Notes: generated by a model from the letters alone, not told the origin. A DNA stretch of 64,000 nt from Escarpia spicata (GCA_963995525.1 OZ023212.1:15284143-15348142), one strand, 5' to 3'; counted from the first letter of the stretch, positions 45,150 through 56,885 are shown. Numbers and translations: made by a program.

Positions 45150-46095
45150 CTACTATTTAGGGTCAACACTGCCAATATAGGATTAATCCTTCAATCATAG
45201 GATGTTAAAAAAAAAATTCCGATTACGATGATATGTTTACGTTTTATGCCGAAGATGCCGAAGATACCTACGGATCGAATGCCGGGCCGATAGATGACCG
45301 GTCTGCTCTGGCATCTCACATACATGTACCTACTTCTGAACATATATGTGAAACCTTCATACAAAGTTTACGTAAATGCTTCTCATGCTGTAATTGTGAA
45401 ATCATATAAAACAATTACCTTGTGTTTCAGACAAATACTGGTTTTGTGTCATTTGCATCACGTGTACAGTTTCTAAAATAAATTGTCCTACACCTCATTT
45501 TATTTCAGGAATATAATGTGTCTGCAGGTATCTAATCGGTTACTGCTATTTAGAGCCTACTCTACCAACATAGGACTAATCATTCAAGCAGGTTAACCAA
45601 ACCATTTCTCCGATTTATACTATATTTTCACAGTATATATGCCACAGATATCTACAGATCGAATGCCGGATCGGCAAATGACCAGTCTGCGGCAGCATGT
45701 CATATATAGGCTTTTGAACGCGCCATTTCGTAGATATCCGATCTTTTGTTGCCACTTACATTGCAAACATAGGACTAATGATTCAAATATAGGGTGTTAA
45801 CCAAAAAATGTCTCCGATTTCGATGATATTTTCACAGTATATGCTGAAGATACCTACAGATTAGATGGGTCGACAAGAGACCGGTCTGCGCAAGCATTTG
45901 ATATATAGGCTTTTGAACGTGCTATTTCCTTAAGATATTCGACCTTTTGTTGCCATTTTATATTGCAAACATAAGCAAATCATTCACGCATAGGATGTTA
46001 AACAAAACATTTCTTCGATTTTGATTAATTTTAACAGTATATGCAGAAGATACCCACGGATCACACGTTAGGTCGGCATATGTGGTGGGGTTCTT
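45150..46095. repeat. Diverged ~200-bp tandem repeat, four recognisable units
   Basis: A phrase like ACTAATCATTCAA-CATAGGATGTTAA recurs at about 45182, 45570, 45774 and 45974. Each is followed by TTCTCCGATTTCGATGATATTTT-ACAGTATATGC-GAAGATACC-ACGGATC and a GGTCGGCAAATGACCGGTCTGC block. Spacings are about 390, 204 and 200, so one unit is missing or unrecognisable between the first two. GCTTTTGAACG..CCTTTTGTTGCCA is shared by units 2 and 3. Confidence 0.75.
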
Positions 46096-47118
46096 TCCCT
46101 GCGTGCCATTGCGCGTTTGTCTTGGGCGCGTAATGCAAACTAATATCACCGCCGCGCGCGGGAAGGGTGAAGCGGTGACGCATGCGTACTTAGTTTGTCT
46201 CGGTATTTCTGGTAATGAATAGACTACTTCGCTGATAGTAGTTTTTGCGTATCTGTTGACCTTTTGAAGAATACGAGATTAAGCGAGATGCACTCCGCAA
46301 ACTGGAGATTAATACGATAAGGGCGCGATCAGGTGCGGTGCCATTCAATCTATTATATTGTATTACTGTTGTTATTTTGAAGAACTTTCTGCGTTCAGAC
46401 GTTTACATAATACCGTGGGTACTTTATTAATAGCTGAGAACAAATATTAAGTCAAGCTGTATGATTGGTCACAAACTTGTTCCATTGATCGTTCGTACGT
46501 TTGGGATCGAAACCGGATACGGCATTTCAACGTATTTGTTGCATCGACCTGGTTGGTTGGAATAAAACCGAAATAACATTTGCTAATGTCAATTAAGCGT
46601 CTCCGCCGGGTGTATCAGATGATTATGTAGTTATTCACGCCAAATATCTGGCGAAACGTGACCAGGCAGAACTAGAAATATGACAATCACTTCGCAAATA
46701 TTATTTTAAACCGTGACTGTTTTAGTTCCAATAATGCAAAGGGTATACATAGCGCCAAACGGTCACGGTGACTCTAACGAAAGCGCGGGGTGACGTGGAT
46801 AAAATGCTGTCAGTTGCGCAGTAAATTTGAAATCAGGAGCGTTTGATACATAGAAACGCATTCTAGGCGTTACGTTTCCCAAAATCATTGGCATTCAATA
46901 TTCTGAAGACGATTGCAAACGTTTTCATGGTACACTCTGTACCAAATTTTCGCACATCAATGTTCAACCCTAGGATATTTTTAGGTACGTCATCCGGTCT
47001 CAGGGAACGACATCTCCGTCATTATATTTATGTTGGTGTTGCTGTGTTTATGTTGTGTAAAACAGATAAGACAACATAGTATATATGCTGTATTGTTCCA
47101 AGCAATTCTGGGTAATTT
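46096..47118. other. Gene-free stretch
   Basis: No supportable gene. A CGCCGCGCGCGGG patch at about 46150 is locally GC-rich. Confidence 0.4.
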
Positions 47119-47203
47119 CATTATAATATTTAATATATATATTATGTTGCGAACATAATAATCGGAACGTATAATTATAAATCGTAGAATTTAAATATAA
47201 TAT
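47119..47203 (+). repeat. Left direct repeat flanking a LINE relic
   Basis: It shares GAACATAATAATCGGAACG, then TATAATTATAAATCGTAG and AATTTAA with 48443-48525 in the same orientation. A TAA microsatellite (47205-47220) separates it from the LINE sequence. Confidence 0.8.
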
Positions 47204-47204
47204 T

Positions 47205-48415
47205 ATTATTATTATTATTACGCATGTCATCAGCTTATTTATGGTACTTTATTCCATATCTTTTGAATATTCGCTGCATTGGTGTGATGTACAGGGTGAA
47301 GATAACTGGTCCAAAGACCGAGCCCTGTGGCACACCACTCGGTAGCGGAATAGACTCGGATGTCATTGCGTCAATCTGGACACGATAGGTGCGATCTTCC
47401 AAGTACGTCCAGAACCATGATAATGCCGTTTCGCGCACACCGTACTCGTCACGCAGTAGTCAGCAAGTGTTTATGCTCAATCGTATCAACTGCAGCTGAT
47501 AAATCCAGCCGACAAACATGCTGGGCACGCAATACGGCAGTCTCTGTACTGTGAAGCATCATATATGCTGATTGATATTCTTCATGCAGTCCGTTCACTA
47601 TGAGATGGTTAATCAGACGACGAACTGCAATTTTCTCTAGGACTCTGCCGATGAATGCTCTGTTGGGGACCGGTCTGTAGTTCTCCAGCAGGTCTTTGTT
47701 GAAAGTGTCGGTTTTACAACTGCTGTTCTCAAAGTGATCGGAAATAGTTCTTGTTTAAATGCTTGTGTTAACTATTGCCACGAGATAGGGAATGTGGATA
47801 CGTAGTGTTTTCTTCAGAAGATCAGTGGGGCAGGAATCCAGACTGCATGTCTTTGAGGGGAATTGTCTGATGATGTTCTTCATTTCATCATCACTGGCAG
47901 GTAGCAGACGATTGAGTTCGGTTGACACACGTTGGCAGCCAGCATCGATAACGTAACCAGAATATTCTTCGTCATTGATCAGTTTTTCGTGGATCTGCAT
48001 TTTAATTCCTTGTGTTTTCACAGCAAAGTAGGTAGCGAAGTTACTGCACAGTGTTTCAGTGTTAGCGGATTGTGGTAGTCATACCCGATGGCTTCAGCAG
48101 GGTGTTAATTACACGAAAACATGTTCGCTGGTCAAATGATGACAGTACTGACTCATGGTGAGCACACTTAGCTCGCTTGATCATGTTGTTGACCGCTGTT
48201 CGGTGCTCAACAAAAATCTGGCAATGCACCTCGAGCTTCGTTGTTCTCCGTCTCTTCTCGTTTGTATGTCTGAATGCCCTCGTTTGATGAATGTCGTCAT
48301 TATACCAGGACTCATTGAGTCGGCAAGCTTTCATTCTCGACGTGACGGGGATATGCAGGTTAATGGTTGATACGACCGCATGCTCGTATTGGTCAACAAT
48401 TGTATTCACATCTAG
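47205..48415 (-). mobile_element. LINE relic truncated at the polymerase box
   Basis: The minus strand encodes the segment before and within a non-LTR reverse transcriptase, with frameshifts. In order: SWYNDDIHQTRAFRHTNEKR, HRTAVNNMIKRAK, FRVINTLL, then PSKTCSLDSCPTDLLKK, a decayed middle, WFWTYLEDRTYRVQI, SGVPQGSVFGPVIFTLYI, then YHK-stop-ADD (plus 47225-47233). It ends right after the ADD box at a TAA repeat. Wording is closest to the L2/CR1 group. Loss of the 3' end is unusual for a LINE insertion, which normally loses the 5' end. Confidence 0.8.
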
Positions 48416-48442
48416 TTCAGTATCCTTGGAAATTGGTCATTT

Positions 48443-48525
48443 CATTATACTATTTAATACGTATAATATGCTGCGAACATTAGAATCGGAACGTATAATT
48501 ATAAATCGTAGGAATTTAATCTTTT
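48443..48525 (+). repeat. Right direct repeat flanking a LINE relic
   Basis: Same-orientation partner of 47119-47203: ATTTCATTATACTATTTAAT, then CGAACATTAGAATCGGAACG and TATAATTATAAATCGTAGG. The two differ at roughly one site in ten. Confidence 0.8.
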
Positions 48526-49086
48526 GCCCTAACGGCAAAAATTTATTATAGTTCCTCAAAGCAGGAATAGTAAATCGGTGTGACAAATAAACAAATTAAT
48601 GAACCCATATGGATAAGTGTGACAGAAGATGGCATCCCACAAAAAGGCCTGGATGTAGAAAATCACCAGGGTGACCCGCATTATGGATAAAATATTACAA
48701 CATTGGTCCATGAAGCGTACAAAACACAAGTCTGGTGAAATAGCCTGATTTTTCAAATACAATGAAATTATGACGTAATGTTCAATAATATTTATTAAAA
48801 AGCAAATATCAGGGGCGTTTTCGCTTCACACCCAGAGTAAATAGCTGACAAGTGCAGTGGTGATCGACGGTTGACTGATTTCCCCCGCGGGGGCCGACTA
48901 TTCCCACCCTCCCCTATTAAATTAAAACAACAGTTTTATTTGTAACAAAAACATAAATAGACAGTCATAATGTCGGTCAGCATGGAGGATTTTTTTGTTT
49001 TTATTCTGCTACATGTAGTATTTTGTTGATTGTTTTGTTTTGTTATTGTATATTTACAATACATTTTGGTATGTACCATGCCATAT
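48526..49086. other. Gene-free stretch
   Basis: No supportable gene or array. Confidence 0.4.
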
Positions 49087-49165
49087 TAAAGATACTGAAA
49101 ACAACATAAATAATACACTACACATGGTCCATGTGTATTATTTATGCTATTTGTCAGTATCTTTA
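49087..49165. repeat. Hairpin of about 33-bp arms
   Basis: TAAAGATACTGAAAACAACA then TAAATAATACAC (49087-49118) is mirrored by GTGTATTATTTATG and CTATTTGTCAGTATCTTTA (49133-49165), with the self-complementary CACATGGTCCATGTG at the tip. It may be a tiny fold-back MITE. Confidence 0.8.
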
Positions 49166-50275
49166 ATTTAAGTTTTGCTTTTGGGATAAGTACAGTTATT
49201 ATCCTTAGAATGTCATCGAGATCCAGATGGTAGAAACATCACAAGTAATTGTTGCGTGACATTGTCCTTTCCACATGCGAATGAGAGTGGTCACTCTGAT
49301 AAATGATAATTACACCAAGTGTAGGCATCCTTCTGTCTTGTCAGACAATGGTTTGCGCCGTGATTGTCAATATCAATATCATTATATCGGACTTTGTGGG
49401 GTTTTCTTGACACAACATATCCAAAGGCTCTGTACGACTGTCCGACGCATTATATCCATAATATTATATAACAGCAGCCTATGGTAGTTGCAAAGCGCTC
49501 ATCCCGGACCTTTATCAACGACGTCGGGTCTCAGAGAGCAGATCTCCGGCTGCGATCTGTCCATAAAGTACAATCTAGGCGATACGCTTTCGATGTATGC
49601 TAATATGCCTCCTATCACGTTGTGGAATATGACGAGAACTCAGAGCACGCTCATGATCTATGATCGGTTAGGTCCACAAAAAAGGGATTACGTGAAATGA
49701 CATTGCATTAATTATCGCGACGTATCATTGACAACTGTCACGTTCTATCGACTAGCGGCAAACTTAACAACACTGCTACTAATATAATAATAATAATAAT
49801 AAAAATAATATAAAAAGTGCACTGTAATACTGTAAATATTAAGCGCTTAATCCCGCTTATACGGGTCGATACGTTGTATAATAAGCTAATGAAAACGTTG
49901 ATATCAAAACATGAACAAACTGTTACGACAAACGATATTAAGACATGAAATTACGACTAATGTCTGTCACAATAAAATAATTAATCAAATGAATTAAAAA
50001 TACAAAGAAAAAGATGGGTGTTTAAAGATATCCTAAAACTGTTTAATGTTCTTGGTGCAGCCGTGGTGTTACTGCAACAACTGCCGAGTCAAAGATGCAC
50101 GTTTTCGTGCAATGGTGCAAGGTCGGTGCATGGTCCTGGCGCAGGCGTCCTTCACAATTTCGTTGATGCACAAGTTCCGCCAAGTATGCCAAACCATGGA
50201 GACATCTCTGTCCGCCAACACCAACACCAGTCTAAGATGACGGTCGGTTCAGCAAGAGTGATTTGCAGTAATCCA
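49166..50275. other. Gene-free stretch
   Basis: Short TAA microsatellite at 49779-49801. Open frames (49275-49487, 49488-49700, 50018-50287) are unrecognised. Confidence 0.4.
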
Positions 50276-53095
50276 AACAAGATTTAGCAAGATTTAACAA
50301 GATAGCCACCCAGAGAATTAACTCTAGATGGCAGGTGGACAAGGAAGCCTTTTCGCTTATCGAGGGCCCAATCCTTTTTATCTACGTGTATCCCGCCCTT
50401 CTGAGTTACGTGTCAATTATATTTTTTAACGTATTCACGCTACTAGCACCCACACAATCAGCAAATAATATGTTCCAATCATTTATTTTGTGAAAATGAG
50501 AACTTTCTTATATCTAATCTACACTGCTCCTTTACTAATATAACTTCATGTCCTCTAGTCCTTCCATCTTTCTTAACTGAGAAAAAAATAATTATATTCA
50601 TATTTTCATAACCATTCAATATTTAAAAAAACTTGTATCTGATCTTCTCTCAATCTCCTGGTCTCTAGTGTTGTTAAACCACATTCTTTTAGGCGTATTT
50701 AGTAACTAAGATCTCCCAGTTTTGGTATCATTTCAGTCGCTCTACTCTGTACTCTTTCTTGAATAGATATGTCGTTCTTGCGATATGGCCCCCACGCTTG
50801 TATACAATATTCTAAATGATGCCTAACTATTGTTTTGTACAGCGGTATTATTAGTTCTTTTCCCTTATGCGCTACATATTTAATAAAATTTATCCACTGA
50901 CTTTATTTCCTTTTGAAGCTGCAATTCTTCACACCTCTGAAACCTTCAAATCAGCATTAATATTGTTAACACTAAGTCTTTTTCTTTTACAGTAGTACAT
51001 GGTACAATACTCCCCATTGTGCAGTGTACATCTTCGTTCCCATGTCCTGTCTGGAGGCATTTACATTTTCGAAAAATTAAACAACATCTGCCATTTTGTT
51101 GACCATTTAATCAACCTGTCAAGATCATCTTGTAAATGCTATCTACCTCCATCACGTTTAATCCTTCTAAACACTGTTGTACCGTCCGCAAATTTCAACA
51201 CCTTACTTGTTATATAATCGTCCAAATCGTTGATATATATATGTATATATATATATATATTATGAATAATATAGGTCCCAGTACTGATACCTGTGGTATC
51301 CCACTCAAAACCGATTTCCAATTTGAAGCCTCCCCATCAATTACAGCCCGTTGTCTTCTGTCAATCAACCATTTGTCTATCAATTATCCCATCCGCTTTG
51401 CCATGGACATTTAGTTTACGTAGTAACCTTTGATGTGACACTTTGTCGAAAGCTTTCTGAAAATCTAAGTAGATAATATCTACTGGTGATCCCTCATATA
51501 CCTACTTAGTGATGTCTTCCAAAAAACATAACATATTTGTTAAGCATGACCTCGCTTTTAGAAACCCATGTTGAGATGGGTTTATCAAGTTACGTTTAAC
51601 AAGAAAATCCACCACGTGATCTTTAATCTTAAATCACCGATGTTAAACTCACAGGTCACTTGTCTGTAGTTCTCTGACTTGTTTCTCGAATCCTTTTAAA
51701 ATAACTGTACATCGCTTGCTTCTTTCCACTCCCTCGTTTAATGACAAGTTGAAAACTGTTGCAAGCGGTATGCTAATTTGCTTTACAATTTCCAATGGCA
51801 GTTTGTGTGTAATCCCATCCACTCCGGGTGATTTATTATCAGTGATTGCCCTTATTCTCTTAGCTACCATTTCCGGTGTTACAGTTAACTGTCCTAAATA
51901 GTCTGATTCCGACCCCTTGAACTTAACCTCTGGAATTGACGGTGGATTAATATATTCCCTGGTAAACACCGAACTAAAGTACTCATTCAGTTCTTCTGCC
52001 ATTAAGAATCCCTCTGACATTATATTTCCAGCACTATCTTTTAGAGGACCGACCTTATCCTGAACTGTCATGTTTTATATTACAAGCTAATTTTTTTTCA
52101 TAGCTTCTCTTTGAATTTCTAATTTCAGATATAGCTAGGTGAAGTGCTTAATTATAAATATTATAGTCTTCATCATTTCCAGTGCGTCTATATGACTTCC
52201 ACATCATTTGTTTGTAATTAATTTCTCTAAAGGCTTATTTCGATAAGTGTTTCTTTCTGGACCGTTTCCCTTGTTTTTTAATGGAACAAACCCATCGACG
52301 ATGTATTAAATTTCACTCCGTAAGATATTCCAGCATTCTGTTTCTGTCTTATTCTGAAGTGTTTTATTCCAGTCTATCTTTGTTAAATATTTCCTTATGT
52401 CCTTATATTTCTTTTGTGAAAGTTTCTCCTGTACTGCTTTTTATTATTCCTTTCTTATTTTACTTTGATGGCAAAATGTATCTGGTTGTGCTCATTATTC
52501 CCCAGTGGCTCACACATCTTTGTTGGCCCACGATTTATTTGAACCTATTATGTGAGGGTCGATATGTTCTACCACAATGTTTAGTTCACTCCTTTTGTTT
52601 ACTGTGCTCCTTGCATTTAAACAAACACATTTACAGATGAAAGAAAAAATTTTCAGGCTGTTCTTTGGTGATTAATTTGTGCTATCTTTATCTGTGCCTC
52701 CAATTACAGGCATCTTTGTGAATCCCCCAGCGCATCTTGTTTAAATAAATGCAACCTGTCCCACTATCAACAGATAGATCGCAGAAATAGAGGTTCTCTG
52801 AAAAAAATCTGCTGCTCTCTTTCCGTTTAGATGGAGGCCATCTCTCATGTACATATCTTCCCTCCCAACAAAGTATCCCCATAAATCTATGAATCCCACC
52901 CCTCTTCTTCACACATCTGCTCAACTAGGGCATTGATTGCCATCCTCCTCAACTTTCTATATAGTTGCCCTTTTCCTCCCATTACTGGCAAAATTCCTGA
53001 GAGAACCATCTGTTCTACTCTTGTTTGCTTTAACTTCCTGACTAACTGTCTGTATTTCTGGACTACTCCAGTTCTCCTCTCTCTCTCGGCGGCGC
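50276..53095 (-). mobile_element. CR1-like LINE: esterase end of ORF1, EN remnant, RT
   Basis: Minus strand, decayed. ORF1 end (53095-52680): VRKLKQTRVEQMVLSGILP, then CKKRGVGFIDLW, GREDMYMRDGLHLNGKR, the C-terminal part of an SGNH-type esterase with its Asp-His pair (DGLH, plus 52831-52842). ORF2 begins with an endonuclease N-terminus near 52622 (NKRSELNIVVEHID-like, then SWANKDV) but jumps within about 100 bases to the linker after the endonuclease, so most of that domain is deleted. Then EGFLMAEELNEYFSSVFTRE, NKSPGVDGI, GIP-VSVLGPILF, KFADGTTVFRRI and the C-terminal domain to 50303. The polymerase box is FADG, not FADD, and a TA repeat has expanded just upstream of it (51233-51260). The tail repeat matches the copy at 8682. 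Confidence 0.88.
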
Positions 53096-53488
53096 TGTGG
53101 TCATGTGCCCCTTAGACCTTCGGAAAAAATGCATTCCCATTAGACCTTTTTGAATGAGCCCACGTGACCGTACCCCCTAAGCCGTTTGAAATGTGCCCCC
53201 GTTCAGATTACAATTACAATAAGTTATGCCGAATACTGTCAATAGCTCTCCCCCCGTCTTCCAATCCATTTCACAGACGAACCATGCGGGCCAGCGAGGA
53301 AGAAGAGAAGAGATGAAGAAATGGCCGCGCAGCAAAAACAGCACCACCCCCCTCCCGTCTTCGGATACAGCGGAGAAGCTGAAGTTACGGCGGCGCGGCA
53401 GCGACAAAGTGTGTACACCATTTGGTTCGGCCGCCAACGGAGGTTTTTGAGCCTCCCCCTAGACTCGCTTTCTGGATCCGCCACTGAT
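53096..53488. mobile_element. hAT-like non-autonomous element (tentative)
   Basis: On the minus strand it starts CAGTGGCGGATCCAGAAAGC (53488) and ends GGGCACATGACCACAGCGCC near 53096. A CAGTGGCGG start and GGGGCAC..GACC interior are typical of short hAT-like elements. It lies inside the esterase ORF1 of the CR1 element. No clean 8-bp target duplication was found, so the boundaries are uncertain. Confidence 0.45.
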
Positions 53489-53990
53489 CGCTGAAATGAA
53501 ATTTAAAATAGCCACCACACCAAGGAGGCTAGCTCGAGCGGCGGTCGAGACCGCAATCGTCTCGAGCGCGTCTCGAGCGCGTCTCCTTGGTGTGAGACGC
53601 CTCGGAACGGTATCGAGGCGTCTTGAGCGCGTTTCGAGGATCCAACATGTTCGATGTTTCGGAAGCGTTTCAAGGCGTCTTGACCTCGTCCTGACCTCGT
53701 CTCGACCGCGCCTTGTCTCAAGACTTGGTTGGCGGGAGTTTCAGGACGAGATGCAGTCGAGACGAGACGCAAAAATTCCATTTGCCGATGAAGAGCGGGC
53801 CTGCAATCACATGGTGCTTCGTACAAACCTGAATATGGCGAACGTTCGGACTGAAGATCTCGAGGCCCGCCTAATTACAGTGTGCAAAATTATCGAATGT
53901 TATATGACGTGTGACACAAAACAGAAGAGGGCAATCATAAAAAGAATTCAAAGTTGGTTGGCAACCCTGAGACGTGTATCGTGACGGGTT
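53489..53990 (+). other. GAGCGCGTCTC-rich segment with a 162-codon open frame
   Basis: CACCAAGGAG at 53517-53526 is mirrored by CTCCTTGGTG at 53583-53592. Between and after lie many variants of CGTCTCGAGCGCGTCTCG and GAGGCGTCTTGAGCGCG, a degenerate repeat of about 20 bp with inverted copies. The plus frame 53496-53984 runs through it and then shows a non-repetitive end (FADEERACNHMVLRTNLNM, then VRTEDLEARLITVCKIIECY). The end could be a real coding remnant such as a transposon accessory protein; I do not recognise it. Confidence 0.4.
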
Positions 53991-54054
53991 CGGCTATCAG
54001 CCCAGACACAACCTAGGCACACACAAGGGAATGCATAAAACAAACACTAAATTA

Positions 54055-54432
<378 letters not shown>

Positions 54433-54632
54433 NNNNNNNNNNNNNNNNNNNNNNNNNNNNNNNNNNNNNNNNNNNNNNNNNNNNNNNNNNNNNNNNNNNN
54501 NNNNNNNNNNNNNNNNNNNNNNNNNNNNNNNNNNNNNNNNNNNNNNNNNNNNNNNNNNNNNNNNNNNNNNNNNNNNNNNNNNNNNNNNNNNNNNNNNNNN
54601 NNNNNNNNNNNNNNNNNNNNNNNNNNNNNNNN
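54433..54632. other. Assembly gap of 200 N
   Basis: Exactly 200 N, so the size may be a placeholder. It begins in the TC repeat and ends within the esterase coding sequence of the CR1 ORF1. Confidence 1.
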
Positions 54633-55095
54633 ATTAAAGAGTTACCCAAGAATATTCTTGCTTTTCTCCTCCCCCCTTCTATCTCTGCCTCAGAGTAGCT
54701 CCTTCGTTGGTTTCCGTCCGTCTCGTTGCTGTCATCTCCTCCTGTCATCTTCACTCCCACCTTAACTCCTGTCTTCTTTTCCCCTGTTGTCACTTTCTTT
54801 CCTGTCTCCTTCCGTCCTGTCAATGCTGTCTTCCCTCCCTTCAACAGTCTCCTTGGCTTCTCTCTCCTTACCACCAGCCTCCTTGTCTCTGTTCTCACTG
54901 ATCTCTCTAGTCTCACCATCTGGGTGGATCTTGTCGAAGTCACCCTTTCCTGTCACCATCACAATAAACTTTTTGAGCTCGTGTACTTCCGCTAGTAAAC
55001 ACTCCAACCTCTTACAATCTCGACACTCCTCCATCTCCACATCCTTCCATGAATTCCCACACTCCGACTTTGCAAAATCTACCCAATCATCGTAT
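54633..55095 (-). mobile_element. CR1-like LINE ORF1, N-terminal part
   Basis: The minus strand encodes ECGNSWKDVEMEECRDCKRL, then ECLLAEVHELKKFIVMVTG, a long charged linker (KEREAKETVEGREDSID and on) and RKARIFLGNSL at 54637-54665. A Cys-containing start, a coiled-coil-like linker and then the GDS-like Ser motif (here GNS) of an SGNH esterase is the known layout of CR1 ORF1. The domain resumes at 53095 after the gap and the inserted DNA, so this and 50276-53095 are probably one interrupted element. The region upstream of 55095 does not continue it. Confidence 0.75.
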
Positions 55096-55244
55096 TTTGA
55101 ACATGACGTGTGCATACGAAAGGCGAGAGGTAATGAATGCGTTGAAGCACACAGTGGCGTATTGGAGGTCGTGTGATAGTTACATGCAGCACTCACAGCT
55201 GTCACGTTATTTGTCACGGTCTGGGCCCGTATGCATGCAGTTGG

Positions 55245-55375
55245 TGCTTCCCAGAGAAGTCGAGATGGTGTTCGATTGAACAGGTCTGCCATGGAGTAAA
55301 ATGTAAAGTAAAGTGCTTTGAACAGTCCTGAGGACAGGATACTGCGCTTTATAAAAACTTACCTTTATTTTACTT
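55245..55375 (+). mobile_element. SINE fragment, 3' body and tail
   Basis: From GCTTCCCAGAGAAGTCGAGA through CGATTGAACAGGTCTGCC and CAGTCC TGA GGACAG to GCGCTTTATAAAAACTTACC. Immediately upstream, CTGGGCCCGTATGCATG (55222-55238) is unrelated to the SINE and instead resembles the end of the repeat at 59040-59170. Confidence 0.85.
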
Positions 55376-55914
55376 TAATAAAGTTAACCGTTTCAGTGCC
55401 AGCCAAAATTGCGCTGACATACAAGAATTGCCATGCCATTTTGGAGACTTGTACACCATACTAAACATGTATTTTTATGCGCTTAGTGTTCAAATATCAC
55501 CAAATAAACTACCAATTTCCTGCAAAGACAGATAATTTTCTATTTATTTCGAAAAATGTAACAGTCAGATTACACAACATAACTTACTTACATTACGTTT
55601 AATTCAGCTTACGTGCAACGCAAAACATACTCTTTGTGTTTAATCCGGTAATACAGGTGTAAATAAATATAAATAGACTACACCAACATAGATTTCCATG
55701 ATAGTCACACAGAATATAAAGATGGCTGCCAGGCATATATATGTTCTAGGAACATGATCTCAACGTGTGTTGGGTTTAGGAATCCATACCTGGGTTATGG
55801 TACGAGTCTTCACGATTACAACCTTTCAGTCTGTTGCAAAATTTTACTCAGTTATATTCTCAACCATAATATACCCCACAACATACATATGCATGAAAAA
55901 TAATATCTAAATTG
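55376..55914. other. Gene-free stretch
   Basis: AT-rich, no supportable gene. Confidence 0.4.
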
Positions 55915-56885
55915 GACTACTCTTAGATTTGCAACCACAGTGCACTGGGTCATGGCATTGCGTCGGTTCTTCTGGGAGTTTAAGTCCAGCACGGTTTCCA
56001 TACTGAGGGTTCCAACCACAGTGTCCAAGGCCAGGCAGATGGGGATTTGGCACAAGAGCTTGTGACATGACATAACCAATTTGAGAAACAGCCCTTCTCA
56101 CATGTTGGTGCGATGCATGTTTTGTTGGCGGGGTATTCCAAGTCGCACCAGATCCCTGAGCAAACAGCTGTTTCCTTGTTTTATCCTGCTAAATTCAAGT
56201 CTTAATGTAAATTCGGCGATTAACCTCTGTATCTCATTAAGTGTACTTGAGTCGACTTCTTATGATTACACGGAAAGGGGGAGGAAGACAACTGTAGCAG
56301 GGGTAATGGAGTTCATGCCAACCATGCCAACTTCTTCCCTCGACCAAGGAAACTGGAGACTATGTCACACGTCATCTCAGGACATAGCATTAATGTTTCC
56401 GATATCACGGTCGTTGACAATAGCATGGGTTGCAATGGGACAAAAGTGGGTTTCAATCGCAAAACTTCATTTATTTCAACAGCAAGGAATGCCTTACGGC
56501 CAGACTAACCACCTCTGTGTACACTACCGGACATCCACTTTGGGAAATCCTTGGTGAACACATTGTGCTACATAGAATAATATGCTGCCGATGTCCGCCT
56601 CCTCTTGTGTTCATGGCTGAAGGTACTGCAGGTCGTTGGTGGTTTTATGGACTGTGGTCACAATTATCTGATCTTCGGTGTTGATGATTACCTATCCACC
56701 GGAAACGAATGACCTTGTACATTGTAGCATGTGGTTCGGCTATATATTCTGCGTTCTCTTATTGGTTGCTTGATGATGTCAGCAAAATACCGACATACAA
56801 TATATACTCTTCCGGCAGTTGCCAACTGGGATTTAATGTATATGATGCATTATTGCTGGGCATCATCCACACTGCACTACATGCA
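55915..56885 (-). pseudogene. Relic of a multicopy protein family (GRGKK and Cys-rich tail)
   Basis: Minus-strand frames, with shifts, read in order: SQLATAGRVYIVCRYFADII with KQPIRERR (about 56830-56750), a middle with CVHQGFPKVDVR, IETHFCPIATHAIVN, then DIVSSFLGRGKKLAW (about 56330), STLNEIQRLIAEFTLRLEF, RKQLFAQGSGATWNTPPT, HVRRAVSQIGYVMSQALVP and a final LPEEPTQCHDPVHCGCKSK. From memory this matches a widespread uncharacterised protein of lophotrochozoan and cnidarian genomes, with HALTGCDT-SFLGRGKKTAW in the middle and a Tesmin-like CxC tail. The TGCDT block is reduced to MTCDI, and stops and frameshifts break it. The related relic at 14770-15100 retains only the tail block. Function unknown; the multiplicity suggests mobile origin. 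Confidence 0.6.
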
